Source: Gammaproteobacteria bacterium
Lineage (GTDB): Bacteria > Pseudomonadota > Gammaproteobacteria > GRL18
Assembly: GCA_016744995.1 (NCBI GenBank)
Contig: JADGDG010000007.1
Location: forward strand, 124,001 to 188,000
Direction of reading: 5' to 3'
Length of the DNA: 64,000 nt
The position numbers were made by a program, and so were the translations under genes. The first letter of the stretch is position 1, and every line of letters starts with the position of its first letter. Positions 34,420 to 46,520 of this stretch are shown in pieces. The notes under the pieces were generated by a model. It was not told the origin of the DNA, made no database searches, and was given only the letters and a program-made list of their open reading frames with translations.

Positions 34420-34878
34420 ATGGACAATAAAAGAGACAGAATACAAAATATCGGTGACATTATGGTGGATATCTTCCATTATCTGGCACTCTTTGTGATT
34501 GGCGGAACAATTGTCTGGTCGGCTATTTATGAATACATACATATAATGTCTGAAGGACATGCAAAACTTAAAGATATATTATTGCTGTTTATTTATCTTG
34601 AATTAGGCGCAATGATTGGTATTTATTTTAAGACACACCGTCTGCCGGTTCAGTTTTTAATCTACATTGCAATCACTGCCTTATCACGACATCTTGTTAT
34701 TGACGTACAAAAAGTATCTGATGACTTTCATTTATATTTATTGCTCAGCATCAGTGCTTCCATTGTTATTCTTAGTCTGTCTGTATTGATACTTACCTAT
34801 AACGGCCGTAAGTTTGGTCGTCCTGAGGATGATGCACTGGATCAGAATAATACTAACGAAGAAGCTGAACGTTTATAG
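34420..34878 (+). CDS. PsiE-like membrane protein
   Basis: About 152 residues from the ATG at 34420; a TTG at 34381 gives 165. Four hydrophobic segments (YLALFVIGGTIVWSAIYEYI, ILLLFIYLELGAMIGIYF, FLIYIAITALSRHLVID, YLLLSISASIVILSLSVLIL) and the LELGAMIGIYFKTHRLPV motif fit the phosphate-starvation-inducible PsiE family. Function within the family is poorly known. It may be cotranscribed with mog, being 47 bases downstream. Confidence 0.75.
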   Translation: MDNKRDRIQNIGDIMVDIFHYLALFVIGGTIVWSAIYEYIHIMSEGHAKLKDILLLFIYLELGAMIGIYFKTHRLPVQFLIYIAITALSRHLVIDVQKVSDDFHLYLLLSISASIVILSLSVLILTYNGRKFGRPEDDALDQNNTNEEAERL

Positions 34879-34885
34879 TCTACTG

Positions 34886-34908
34886 GACATGGGCGACCAG
34901 CCCATGTC
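34886..34908 (+). terminator. Hairpin after the psiE-like gene
   Basis: A perfect 9-base stem GACATGGGC / GCCCATGTC with loop GACCA, seven bases past the stop codon. It has no strong T tract. Confidence 0.6.
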
Positions 34909-34965
34909 ATTGATTAAGATTAAAATAACTACAAAATAGCTATCAGACAGGCCGATAAAATATTT

Positions 34966-35877
34966 TTATGAATTACTTTTGGCATAAAACGCTAATTTAA
35001 CACGCTCATAATTTGAAGCCGCTTTAGCGACTTTACCCCGCTTTCCCGTCTGCAGCCATTTTTTTGTACGATTAGCATCGCCAATGGGGCTGCGTTTGCC
35101 GAATGAATCCAGAAACACCATAACGACGTTTTTATTACCCACTTTACGCAACATCACAAGACAGCGTCCGGCTTCATCAAGATAACCAGTTTTACTGAGT
35201 TTTACATCTTTATGTCCTGCTCGTACAAGGACATTAGTATTGGTATAAGCCAAAACATAACGAGGTTTTTTAAATCGTGCAGTATAAACTTTTGTCGTCG
35301 TATATTCTTTAATCAATTTATACTTGCTTGCAGCAATTACCATTCTCGCAAGATCTGAGGCAGTTGAAACATTTTCTTTAGATAAACCAGTTGAGTTCAC
35401 AAAATGTGTTTTTTTCATTCCCAGTGTTTTGGCTTTTTTATTCATCGCATTAACAAATGCAGGCATTCCTCCCGGGTAAGTACGAGCTAAAGCAGAAGCT
35501 GCAAGATTTTCTGATGACATCAGTGCAATTCGCAAAACATCTGCACGACTTAGCTCTGAACCAATACGAATTCGCGAAAAATAATTATTGATATTATTTT
35601 TATCTTGTTTGGTAAAGCGGATTTTTTCTTTTAAAGAAAGTTTGGCATCCAAAATAACCATAGCAGTCATCAGCTTTGTCAAAGAAGCTATCGGCATAAC
35701 CATATTTGAATTTTTTTCAAACAGAACAGAATTATTTTTAAGATCAATAATCATTGAACTTACCGATGCAAGATTCACTGATTTTTGAGTCTTAATGCCT
35801 GATTCTGCAGACTGTGCCGGTGCAAAAAGAATAAAACTTAATGCAAATAATAATACAGACAAACTAATTTTTTTCAT
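34966..35877 (-). CDS. pbpG: D-alanyl-D-alanine endopeptidase, PBP7 type (S11 family)
   Basis: A 303-residue periplasmic serine peptidase after a signal peptide (LSVLLFALSFILFAPAQSA). Active-site motifs: SLTK (S65-K68), S122-E-N124 and KTG in VKLSKTGYLDEAG. PBP7-like enzymes cut D-Ala-mDAP crosslinks during wall growth. It lacks the C-terminal membrane anchor of PBP5 types, consistent with PbpG. It belongs with the nearby transpeptidases in a peptidoglycan-remodelling neighbourhood, and its stop is convergent with psiE. Confidence 0.88.
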   Translation of the reverse strand: MKKISLSVLLFALSFILFAPAQSAESGIKTQKSVNLASVSSMIIDLKNNSVLFEKNSNMVMPIASLTKLMTAMVILDAKLSLKEKIRFTKQDKNNINNYFSRIRIGSELSRADVLRIALMSSENLAASALARTYPGGMPAFVNAMNKKAKTLGMKKTHFVNSTGLSKENVSTASDLARMVIAASKYKLIKEYTTTKVYTARFKKPRYVLAYTNTNVLVRAGHKDVKLSKTGYLDEAGRCLVMLRKVGNKNVVMVFLDSFGKRSPIGDANRTKKWLQTGKRGKVAKAASNYERVKLAFYAKSNS

Positions 35878-35910
35878 AAAAACTCAATTTTTTCCAGGTA
35901 AAAGTTATCT

Positions 35911-37062
35911 CTAATTAAACTGAATAATCTCACGCAACACAGCAGTTGCATAGGTTCCGGTGGGGAGAGAAAATGCCAGGCTTATCTTTTGCATTGATTG
36001 TTTTGAACTGTCGTCTTCAAATATTATAGATAAATTTTCAGGGAACAGCCTTGATGATCGACGCTCTTGTATTAGTCCTTGCTTTTCCAGTCCATGACAC
36101 CAGTTTGATAAAGCATCTGCCACGTTTTGTTCTAGCAATAATAATTGATTTTCGGAAGTTAGCTGCCCCCTCCCCCATAATGCAGTCGTCGGGTGAATAT
36201 CACCCTGTTGGAAGCGTTTTGTTATTTCATCGTTTATTTCCGGCACTGAAAAAATAGAATGAGTACCTGACAACATCATGATTTCGCCATCAATAAGCTG
36301 CTCCCAGCCATTTTTCTGAATTCGTTGTGACAGCATTTGATTAAAAACCATAGAACGTGCTGCAGAAAGTACCATACTTTTATCTGCACGTTTTTTTATT
36401 TTTTGAGACCCGTTAAACCAGCGCGCACCTCGAGTCAGATTGTTATAATCATGTCCGAAACGTTGTTGAGCAAAATAATTTGGCACACCGGAGAGCTGAA
36501 TTTTATTTATAGTACGAGTCAGTGATTCTTTTGTAGTATCCTTAATATCTCGTAGTACAATTTCAAATGTATTGTATTTTATCGCACCACGTTTTAGTTT
36601 CTTTCTGTGCAGAGTTTTTGTTAAAATTTTTACGCCATCCAGTTGAAATTCATTCCAGTCAGGCTCTTCATCAATGATTTCAAGGTTTATACTGAACCAT
36701 TGCGAGGTTACTGCATTTCTATCTTTTAATCCGGCATAACCAATTTCTCTGGCTTCAACACCAACAAAACGTGCCAACTGTCTGGCTAGCCATTCTGTAT
36801 TCGTATTAGTTTTCTCGATATAAAGATAGACATGTGTACCCTCACCATCAGGCTCAAAACTCAAAGTCTCTCTGACAATAAAATCAGAGGCATTAGTCTT
36901 GAATTTTGCATATCCCCGAGGTCCACCCTGAACACTATGGGCGTAAACTAACTCTTCAACTTTAATAATAGGATAAAGTTCAGATAAGTCTAATTCTATT
37001 TCATCCACTGTTTTTACCAAAATATTTTTGGGACTGAGTAAATGCATGTCCCTGAGGCTCAC
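35911..37062 (-). CDS. truD: tRNA pseudouridine(13) synthase TruD
   Basis: A 383-residue TruD, which forms pseudouridine at position 13 of tRNA-Glu. The catalytic segment IGYAGLKDRNAVTSQWFSI contains the essential Asp, and VPNYFAQQRFGHDYNNL is the TruD signature. TRETLSFEPDGEGTHVYLYI-like N-terminal sequence is also conserved. It is longer than the E. coli enzyme (349). It follows ispF by 21 bases, as in the ispD-ispF-truD cluster of gammaproteobacteria. Confidence 0.94.
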   Translation of the reverse strand: MSLRDMHLLSPKNILVKTVDEIELDLSELYPIIKVEELVYAHSVQGGPRGYAKFKTNASDFIVRETLSFEPDGEGTHVYLYIEKTNTNTEWLARQLARFVGVEAREIGYAGLKDRNAVTSQWFSINLEIIDEEPDWNEFQLDGVKILTKTLHRKKLKRGAIKYNTFEIVLRDIKDTTKESLTRTINKIQLSGVPNYFAQQRFGHDYNNLTRGARWFNGSQKIKKRADKSMVLSAARSMVFNQMLSQRIQKNGWEQLIDGEIMMLSGTHSIFSVPEINDEITKRFQQGDIHPTTALWGRGQLTSENQLLLLEQNVADALSNWCHGLEKQGLIQERRSSRLFPENLSIIFEDDSSKQSMQKISLAFSLPTGTYATAVLREIIQFN

Positions 37063-37083
37063 TTGGAAACTGTCCCATATTAT

Positions 37084-37662
37084 TTATTGTTCCAGCAAGA
37101 CAATTGCGTGAGCAGCAATGCCTTCTTTACGCCCGGTAAACCCCATTCCTTCAGTTGTTGTGGCTTTTACATTAACCTGAGAGCGCTGTATATTGAGATC
37201 ATCTGCAAGATTACGACACATTGTTTCAATATGCGGTGACATTTTGGGAACCTGAGCAATAATGGTCATGTCGGCATTCGCCACTTTATAATTTGCCTGG
37301 AAAACTTTTTGCATCACTTTTCTTAATAAAATACGGCTGTCAATATTCTCAAATTCGACCGAATTATCCGGGAAGTGTTTACCAATATCACCGAGAGCTA
37401 AAGCACCCAGCAAAGCATCACATAAGGCATGAACTAACACATCGCCATCTGAATGGGCCTCTAAGAAGTGACTATGAGATATTTGAACGCCACCGATAAC
37501 TATTGTTCTGAGCGGTAGTGAATCTTCATCCGGAATTGAATTTTCATTATGTGGAGCCCCATCAGTGGATATCATATCATCCGCTGATACTGATACTTCA
37601 GTCAGCAATGAACCTTTATCTGAGAAGCGATGCGCGTCATAACCATGGCCGATTCTATTCAT
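37084..37662 (-). CDS. ispF: 2-C-methyl-D-erythritol 2,4-cyclodiphosphate synthase with N-terminal insertion
   Basis: IspF cyclises CDP-methylerythritol phosphate in the MEP isoprenoid pathway. Metal and ligand motifs are intact: [40 protein letters not shown], and [20 protein letters not shown] near the end. At 192 residues it exceeds the usual ~158. An extra ~32 polar residues lie between RFSD (14-15) and IVIGGV (54-59), including [19 protein letters not shown]. The reading frame is unbroken, so this is a surface-loop insertion rather than a frameshift. Confidence 0.94.
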   Translation of the reverse strand: MNRIGHGYDAHRFSDKGSLLTEVSVSADDMISTDGAPHNENSIPDEDSLPLRTIVIGGVQISHSHFLEAHSDGDVLVHALCDALLGALALGDIGKHFPDNSVEFENIDSRILLRKVMQKVFQANYKVANADMTIIAQVPKMSPHIETMCRNLADDLNIQRSQVNVKATTTEGMGFTGRKEGIAAHAIVLLEQ

Positions 37663-37707
37663 ACAATTCTCCTGAATATGTAGGGATACTTTAACAATAA
37701 TTATAGT

Positions 37708-38436
37708 TTAATTGAATGAGAAAAACAGTTCAGCAAGCTGTAAGTCATTGGGGTGAGTGATCTTAATATTTCCCGGATGACCTTCAACTATCTGAGGTTT
37801 TAAACCTGATAACTCTATGGCTGAAGCTTCATCAGTCACCAGTGCACCAGCCTTAATGGCATCACTCAAAGCATCTTTTAACAGTTTCAGGGGAAACATT
37901 TGCGGGGTCAGTGCTCTCCAGAGCTCACTTCGCTCCACTGTTGCAAGGATCTTCTGCTCTTTATCACAGCGTTTAACGGTATCGGCCATGGGTAAACCTA
38001 AGATACCACCGGACTTAGTTTCACTCAGTTGTTCAATAAGGCAATCAATATCTGCTGCCTTCAAACAGGGTCGAGCCGCATCATGAACCAGCACCCAGTC
38101 ATCATCAGAAGCATGTGACGATAGTGCTTCTAATGAATTTAGAACAGAATGGCAACGCTCAACACCGCCAATAGCGACAATAATTGGTTTTTCATTACTG
38201 TCACTTTCTTTAATATATTGATGCTCGTATATCTCTTGCCAATAGGGATCGCCTTGAGTTACAGCAACAACAATGCCATGAATATCAGGATGCTGAAGAA
38301 AAACTGACAATGTTTGTTCTATTACTGTTTTTCCAGCCAGAGGTAAATATTGCTTGGGTATTTGACTCCCCATGCGTTTACCAACCCCTGCAGCGGGTAT
38401 TACAGCCCAGTATTTTTTCGCTGTATTCAAGTTCAT
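37708..38436 (-). CDS. ispD: 2-C-methyl-D-erythritol 4-phosphate cytidylyltransferase
   Basis: IspD couples CTP with methylerythritol phosphate, the third MEP pathway step. A 242-residue protein with the nucleotide-binding start [20 protein letters not shown], the conserved [11 protein letters not shown] and [17 protein letters not shown], and [12 protein letters not shown]. Its start overlaps the stop of ftsB by four bases, so translation is coupled, the usual ftsB-ispD-ispF order. Confidence 0.95.
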   Translation of the reverse strand: MNLNTAKKYWAVIPAAGVGKRMGSQIPKQYLPLAGKTVIEQTLSVFLQHPDIHGIVVAVTQGDPYWQEIYEHQYIKESDSNEKPIIVAIGGVERCHSVLNSLEALSSHASDDDWVLVHDAARPCLKAADIDCLIEQLSETKSGGILGLPMADTVKRCDKEQKILATVERSELWRALTPQMFPLKLLKDALSDAIKAGALVTDEASAIELSGLKPQIVEGHPGNIKITHPNDLQLAELFFSFN

Positions 38437-38708
38437 TTTTTTTCAATCACATGAAAAAATGTTTCATCATCTTTGATCATTCCCAACTCTGTACGAGCTC
38501 GTTCTTCAATGGCTTCAAGTCCATTTTTTAAATCCAGAACTTCAGCTTTAAGGGCATCGTTTCGTTCTTTAAGTTGTTTATTTTCATTGCTTTGTAATTC
38601 CAGGGCAGATTCCAGCTTTCTGACTTCAACAATGCTGCCCTTGCCAACCCACAAGTCATATTGCAGTGCAATTAATAAAATGAGCAAAATAGTAATGATA
38701 TAATTCAT
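38433..38708 (-). CDS. ftsB: Cell division protein FtsB
   Basis: A 91-residue bitopic protein: N-terminal membrane helix ([18 protein letters not shown]), then a coiled coil ([20 protein letters not shown]), then the conserved [16 protein letters not shown]-like end ([20 protein letters not shown]). FtsB joins FtsL and FtsQ to activate septal wall synthesis. Position between eno and ispD is standard. Confidence 0.93.
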   Translation of the reverse strand: MNYIITILLILLIALQYDLWVGKGSIVEVRKLESALELQSNENKQLKERNDALKAEVLDLKNGLEAIEERARTELGMIKDDETFFHVIEKK

Positions 38709-38734
38709 CGCTTAAAGATCATGCCTCTGAAAAC

Positions 38735-38785
38735 AAAACGGGGTCACTAATTAAACCTGAAAAAGATCTAACTGTACCCCATTTT
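38735..38785. repeat. GGGGT-ended inverted repeat between eno and ftsB
   Basis: AAAACGGGGT (38735-38744) and ACCCCATTTT (38776-38785) form a 10-base inverted repeat with one mismatch around 31 bases. It resembles the other GGGTC-ended elements and may be a decayed copy, or it may act as an eno terminator. Confidence 0.45.
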
Positions 38786-38809
38786 CAACTGTAAAACCAA
38801 AGCTAAAAT

Positions 38810-40108
<1,299 letters not shown>

Positions 40109-40196
40109 TTAATTTATTTGTTTTAATTTCTTTGGCATCTAATTTCCATCTGGAAATAATTATTTTTTTACTTCCCCCTTTTTAAAAGAGGGAATA

Positions 40197-40253
40197 GAGG
40201 GGATTTAAGTACTTGACTTGCAACCCCCTCAGTCCCCCTTCTAAAGAAGGGGG
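40197..40253. terminator. Tandem hairpins between kdsA and eno
   Basis: Two inverted repeats: GAGGGG (40197-40202) / CCCCTC (40225-40230), and a perfect CCCCCTTC / GAAGGGGG (40234-40253) with loop TAAA. Together they form a strong C/G-rich structure about 105 bases after the kdsA stop, a likely terminator or attenuating element. Nearby CCCCCTTTTTAAAAGAGGG (from 40174) can form a third stem. Confidence 0.55.
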
Positions 40254-40291
40254 AGGCTAAAAGCTGGAAAAAGGGTGGGTACTAAATAATA

Positions 40292-40374
40292 AGAGCCCTC
40301 AGCATCTTTTTATAAAGAGCCCTCAGCGGCTTTTATAGAGAGTCCTCAGCGTCTCCCTACAAAGAGTCTTCTGC
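40292..40374 (-). repeat. Four tandem copies of the GCTGAGGGCTCT-type repeat
   Basis: On the plus strand AGAGCCCTCAGC at 40292, AGAGCCCTCAGC at 40316, AGAGTCCTCAGC at 40339 and AGAGTCTTCTGC at 40363, spaced 23-24 bases. The last copy lies within the 3' end of kdsA and encodes its final residues. The same unit recurs at 44541, 45760 and 53202. Confidence 0.75.
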
Positions 40375-41204
40375 AAATGGCTTTGATTTAACCAGCTGAT
40401 CAATAGCCATTAACATTTTTATAAGATCGCTCATTTTATCCAGTGGCCATGAATTGGGACCATCACTTAATGCTTTATCCGGATCGGGATGAGTTTCCAT
40501 AAAAAGTCCGGAAACACCACTGGCCACAGCTGCACGAGCAAGAACCGGGACAAACTCACGATTTCCACCAGAACACCCGCCTAAACCGCCCGGTTGCTGT
40601 ACTGAATGTGTCGCATCGTAAACCACCGGGCAATTTGTTTCTCTCATTACCGCCAGCGAGCGCATGTCTGAAACCAGATTATTGTAACCAAAACTGACGC
40701 CTCGCTCACAGGCCATTATTTGTTGATTGCCAGTTTCTCTGGCTTTATCAATGACATTTTTCATATCCCAGGGCGCAAGAAACTGACCCTTTTTTATATT
40801 AATAGGTTTACCTGTTTTAGCCACGTTTTGAATAAAGTTGGTCTGTCGGCATAAAAAAGCAGGGGTCTGCAGCACATCCGCAATATCTGCAATTTCATCC
40901 AGAGGAGAATCTTCATGGACATCAGTGAGTATTGGCAAACCCAGCTCATCTTTTACTTTTTGCAGAATTCTCAAACCTTCAGATAATCCCGGACCACGAT
41001 AACTACTGCTTGAGGTTCGATTGGCTTTATCAAAAGAGGACTTATATATAAATGGAATATTCAGTTCTTGGGTGATTTTTTTTAACTGTTCAGCCGTTGT
41101 AAGCGCCATATGCTCACTCTCAATCACACAGGGGCCTGCAATTAAAAATAAGGCTTGATCAAGCCCCACATCAAAACCGCATAATTTAAAACCACTGGTA
41201 GCCA

Positions 41205-41205
<1 letters not shown>
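40357..41205 (-). CDS. kdsA: 3-deoxy-8-phosphooctulonate synthase
   Basis: KdsA condenses arabinose 5-phosphate with PEP to Kdo 8-phosphate for LPS inner core. A 282-residue protein with [96 protein letters not shown] and [15 protein letters not shown]. Its start overlaps the last base of pyrG. The final codons (AEDSL) lie in a member of the dispersed short repeat. Confidence 0.96.
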
Positions 41206-42869
<1,664 letters not shown>

Positions 42870-42990
42870 TCAGACTCTTAGATTTTCGAAACTAAATATT
42901 AAAACACTTAAACTTAAAATACTTAAGCTTAAAACAATGGATGATTTTAACGTTTATTGGCACTAATTTCATCCAAATATCCCGGCTATT

Positions 42991-44460
42991 TTATTTATTT
43001 TCATTTCCTTGCCAAATAATGCGCATCTGATCCTCTGAATGTTCATTCTTCAGAGAAAAATTGACAATATGCTGACCAATCTGGAGCAATTCATCGCCCC
43101 AAAAAATCAGCGGTATATGTTCTCTTTCCCAGGGTGGTATAGCTTGTTCCTGAAACCAGTGTTTTAACGAATGGGAATGACTTTCTGATGTTTGTCTATA
43201 GCGTTCACCACCTTGTCTGAAACGAACACTTATTGTTTTGCTTAATAATAATTGACGATCAAATCCTTTGCTAGCCTCCTTATCAGCAGCATAAGATAGT
43301 TTGAGGCAAGTATTAGTCTTATCTAAAAAAATCGGCTGTTCCAGTGTCAAAATAAGATCCACATCAGGGCTTGTTTTTTTCTTCTGTGCTTTCATTGAAA
43401 TAACTGGATTCTGATAGGATGTCGAAACATCCAACAAATAGAGTTTATCCCGATAGCGTCTTATCTCACAATGAATAGCATCTCTCCTCCAGGAAACAAG
43501 CGGCATCGCATCTTTTCCTGCCAGGATCACTGCCTGTACGATTTCTTCCAGGATTTTTTTTGATGGCATGGGCAAATTATTGCGGTTAATCCAATGCCTT
43601 AATAAGTTATTTAATCGAGCCTGTTCATGGCGATATTCCAGGCTGTTATGGGGCTTAGAATTCAGTAAATTAATGATGGGTTCTAATAAAATTTTATCAT
43701 ATTCAATGATACTGTCATGATTGACAAAAAATAAACTCTGAAGATCTGAATCTGCAAGATGATCCAGTAAAAGCTGTGATTCAGCTAAAACCTCTGCTGA
43801 TTTGGCAAAATTTTCTTTAACTGCAGGCCAGCGTTTCTCAAGCAACGGTACTACCGTCTGGCGCAAATAATTGCGATCAAAACGCTGCTCCTGATTACTT
43901 TCATCCTCTATCCACTGGAGCTGATGCTGTTTCGCATATTCAAGAATATCCTGCTTTTTATAATCCAGGATCGGGCGGCACAGATAACCTCTGGAAAATG
44001 GTTTAATTCGCGGCATAGAAGATAAACCTTTAGTGCCACTTCCTCTGAGCAACTGTAGGAGCAAGGTCTCCGCCTGATCATCCAGATGCTGTGCAGTCAA
44101 TAGACACTCATTATCTGCCAGCAGTTGACTAAAAGCCTGATACCGGGCGGTTCTTGCAGAAGCTTCAGGACTCTGACCGCTTTTTGGACGGGCATCAACT
44201 TCAATAATCGTAAGAGGAATATCCAGTTCAAAACAAATGTGCTGACAATGTTTACCCCATTTTTTTGAATGCTGACTCAGACCATGATCAATATAAACTG
44301 CTGAAAAGGACTGTTCAAATCCAGATGGAGAATTTTTAAGTTGTGAGCAGAGATGGAGTAAAACATGGGAGTCAATACCACCGCTATAAGCAATAAGGTA
44401 TTTTTCTGTGCTTGATAGCTTCTGGAGATGAAAATGAAAAGCCTGGGGTATAATAGACAT
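42991..44460 (-). CDS. tilS: tRNA(Ile)-lysidine synthetase
   Basis: TilS converts C34 of tRNA-Ile(CAU) to lysidine, switching it to read AUA. A 489-residue protein with the PP-loop YSGGIDSHVLLHL near residue 25, VYIDHGLS, SARTARYQAF, LTAQHLDDQAETLLLQLLRG and GLSSMPRIKPF, followed by the C-terminal substrate domain (SVRFRQGGERY, LKHWFQEQAIPPWERE). Length matches the long gammaproteobacterial form. It lies between accA and pyrG. Confidence 0.94.
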   Translation of the reverse strand: MSIIPQAFHFHLQKLSSTEKYLIAYSGGIDSHVLLHLCSQLKNSPSGFEQSFSAVYIDHGLSQHSKKWGKHCQHICFELDIPLTIIEVDARPKSGQSPEASARTARYQAFSQLLADNECLLTAQHLDDQAETLLLQLLRGSGTKGLSSMPRIKPFSRGYLCRPILDYKKQDILEYAKQHQLQWIEDESNQEQRFDRNYLRQTVVPLLEKRWPAVKENFAKSAEVLAESQLLLDHLADSDLQSLFFVNHDSIIEYDKILLEPIINLLNSKPHNSLEYRHEQARLNNLLRHWINRNNLPMPSKKILEEIVQAVILAGKDAMPLVSWRRDAIHCEIRRYRDKLYLLDVSTSYQNPVISMKAQKKKTSPDVDLILTLEQPIFLDKTNTCLKLSYAADKEASKGFDRQLLLSKTISVRFRQGGERYRQTSESHSHSLKHWFQEQAIPPWEREHIPLIFWGDELLQIGQHIVNFSLKNEHSEDQMRIIWQGNENK

Positions 44461-44540
44461 TACTTTTATCTGGAATAAAATTATATACCATCATATTAGG
44501 AATTAAGTGTTACCAAATATGACGACACAATGATGTTATT

Positions 44541-44607
44541 AGCTAAAGGCTCTTTATTGGCAGAAGGCTCTTTTTTTAGCTGAGGCTCTATATTAGCTGA
44601 AGGCTCT
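44541..44607 (+). repeat. Four tandem copies of the GCTGAAGGCTCT-type repeat
   Basis: AGCTAAAGGCTCT (44541), GGCAGAAGGCTCT (44559), AGCTGAGGCTCT (44578) and AGCTGAAGGCTCT (44595), spaced 17-19 bases, in the 229-base gap between tilS and accA. The unit is the reverse complement of the array at 40292. Confidence 0.8.
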
Positions 44608-44689
44608 ATCACACCCACCCAATAGTATCGCTAATAAAGCTCAAGGTATAACTCCAGGTAAAGAGTTAGCCTTTCTTTAATATTGAAGC

Positions 44690-45649
44690 CTAGCTTTCAA
44701 GATAATGACCAAACTTCATTAGACGCTCATATCGAGAATCCAATAAACGATCGGTTGGCATTTCTCGCAAATGCTCAAGAGTTTCTAATAACGACTGTTT
44801 CAGTTTTTTTGCCATGGCTTCATGATCCCGATGAGCACCGCCTACAGGTTCATCTATAATTTGATCAATCAAACCCAACTCTTTTAAACGTCCGGAGGTG
44901 ATCCCCATTGCCTCTGCTGCTTCAGAAGCTTTATCGGCACTTTTCCACAAAATGGTGGCACAGCCTTCGGGAGAAATCACTGAATAAGTACTATATTGTA
45001 ATAAATTGACTCGGTCACCCACACCAATCGCTAAAGCACCACCAGAACCACCTTCACCAATGACTGTGCAGATGACAGGCACTTTTAACTCAGCCATTTC
45101 AATCAGGTTTCGAGCAATGGCTTCACTTTGCCCGCGTTCTTCAGCACCCACACCCGGATAAGCACCCGGAGTATCGATAAAAGTTAATATAGGCAATTTG
45201 AAGCGTTCTGCCAGTTTCATTAATCGTAAAGCTTTACGATAACCTTCAGGACGAGGCATACCAAAATTACGTTTTACCTTCTCAGCTGTATCACGACCTT
45301 TTTGGTGACCAATCACCATCACAGGATTGCCGTCAAGACGAGCCAGACCAGCAACAATAGGAGCATCATCAGCAAAGGCACGATCACCATGAAGTTCTTC
45401 AAAGTCTGTAAACATGAGGTTGATATAATCCAGAGTGTACGGACGCATCGGATGACGAGCTAATTGAGAGACCTGCCAGGCACTTAAATTTTTGAAAATA
45501 GATTCAGTAAGGGTTTTGCTCTTCCCCTGCAAATTTGAAATTTCTTCTGACAAATTCAGATCAGTATCATTTCCTACATAGCGCAACTCTTCAATTTTTG
45601 CTTCAAGTTCTGCAATAGGTTGTTCAAAATCGAGAAAATTTGGATTCAT
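44690..45649 (-). CDS. accA: Acetyl-CoA carboxylase carboxyltransferase subunit alpha
   Basis: AccA, with AccD, transfers the carboxyl from biotin to acetyl-CoA, the first committed step of fatty acid synthesis. A 319-residue protein with [98 protein letters not shown] and [15 protein letters not shown]. It lies downstream of dnaE and the yqaA-like gene, near the usual dnaE-accA-tilS order. Confidence 0.96.
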   Translation of the reverse strand: MNPNFLDFEQPIAELEAKIEELRYVGNDTDLNLSEEISNLQGKSKTLTESIFKNLSAWQVSQLARHPMRPYTLDYINLMFTDFEELHGDRAFADDAPIVAGLARLDGNPVMVIGHQKGRDTAEKVKRNFGMPRPEGYRKALRLMKLAERFKLPILTFIDTPGAYPGVGAEERGQSEAIARNLIEMAELKVPVICTVIGEGGSGGALAIGVGDRVNLLQYSTYSVISPEGCATILWKSADKASEAAEAMGITSGRLKELGLIDQIIDEPVGGAHRDHEAMAKKLKQSLLETLEHLREMPTDRLLDSRYERLMKFGHYLES

Positions 45650-46053
45650 TTTATAATTCTTGTCATTGAGTGAGATTAAATCGTATTCAGGCTCTCAGAA
45701 GATCGTTCTGGAACCAGCCAGGAAAGTGTTAACGGCGCGATTTAAGTCTGCATATATAAGGAGCCTTGAGCGATATAAGAGCCCTCGGCCAAAAAAAGTT
45801 ATTTCTGATCCATCAGAAATAATCTATATTAGTTTCTATTAATCGTTAATTGTAACACTATTGTATGCCTTAAAACAGACTGTTTTCACCAGCCCACTAC
45901 AGGTTAACCCTTAGTTTCTAGTTCATTTAGTTCACACTAATCACTTTAATGCACAAATGATTCATTGCCGCTTGCCTACATGTTTAAAGGATCCACGCCC
46001 TTGTGAGGTATATCTGCCAGCTTTTAAAATATAATATTGGTTTCATAGTCAGT
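45650..46053. other. 404-base intergenic region upstream of accA
   Basis: It contains two copies of the dispersed repeat (GGAGCCTTGAGC at 45760 and AGAGCCCTCGGC at 45778, 18 bases apart) and AT-rich sequence. It should hold the accA promoter and the end of the yqaA transcript. No convincing open frame, hairpin or RNA gene was seen. Confidence 0.5.
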
Positions 46054-46491
46054 CTAAGCTGATATAAAATAACTTAAAATTATATACCTAAAAAATTTAC
46101 CACATGAAATGTACAATAGTGCTTTGAGCCAATGAATCTTAACCAGGCCTGCAACCAGACAGATTGGATCGCCGATAACGGGGAGGAAACTAAAGAAAAG
46201 GACAGGAGAACCATATTTTTTAAGCCATTTTTCAGCCTGGATGTGGTATTTATTTTCAGTTTCAGTATTTTTTTCTTTATAGAAACCTCTACGGATCAGA
46301 ATACCGATCAGCCAATTACTCATTCCTCCCAGTGAATTGCCTGTTCCAACAATCAGGATCAGCACCCATAAATCCCAATTTTGTTGAGCCAGCATCAATA
46401 AAAAAAGAGCCTCTGAGCTGCCGGGCAATAAAGTTGCTGAGGTAAAACCACTGAAAAACAATGATAACAGAGGTAAGCTAATATCCATCAT
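46054..46491 (-). CDS. YqaA/DedA-like inner-membrane protein
   Basis: A 145-residue membrane protein of the VTT/DedA superfamily, YqaA group. Hydrophobic segments: LPLLSLFFSGFTSATLLPGS, LWVLILIVGTGNSLGGMSNW, and YGSPVLFFSFLPVIGDPICL then VAGLVKIHWLKALLYISCGK. The LPGSSE and GDPICLVAGL motifs are typical. Relatives include lipid scramblases and transporters; the role of YqaA is unproven. It lies 29 bases downstream of dnaE, probably cotranscribed. Confidence 0.85.
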   Translation of the reverse strand: MMDISLPLLSLFFSGFTSATLLPGSSEALFLLMLAQQNWDLWVLILIVGTGNSLGGMSNWLIGILIRRGFYKEKNTETENKYHIQAEKWLKKYGSPVLFFSFLPVIGDPICLVAGLVKIHWLKALLYISCGKFFRYIILSYFISA

Positions 46492-46520
46492 TGTTTAAAT
46501 TAAATAAGTCATTTAGACAA

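Noticed and set aside
44541-44607. CRISPR array
   Set aside because: Repeats are only 12-13 bases, imperfect, and the spacers are 4-7 bases; no cas genes are present.
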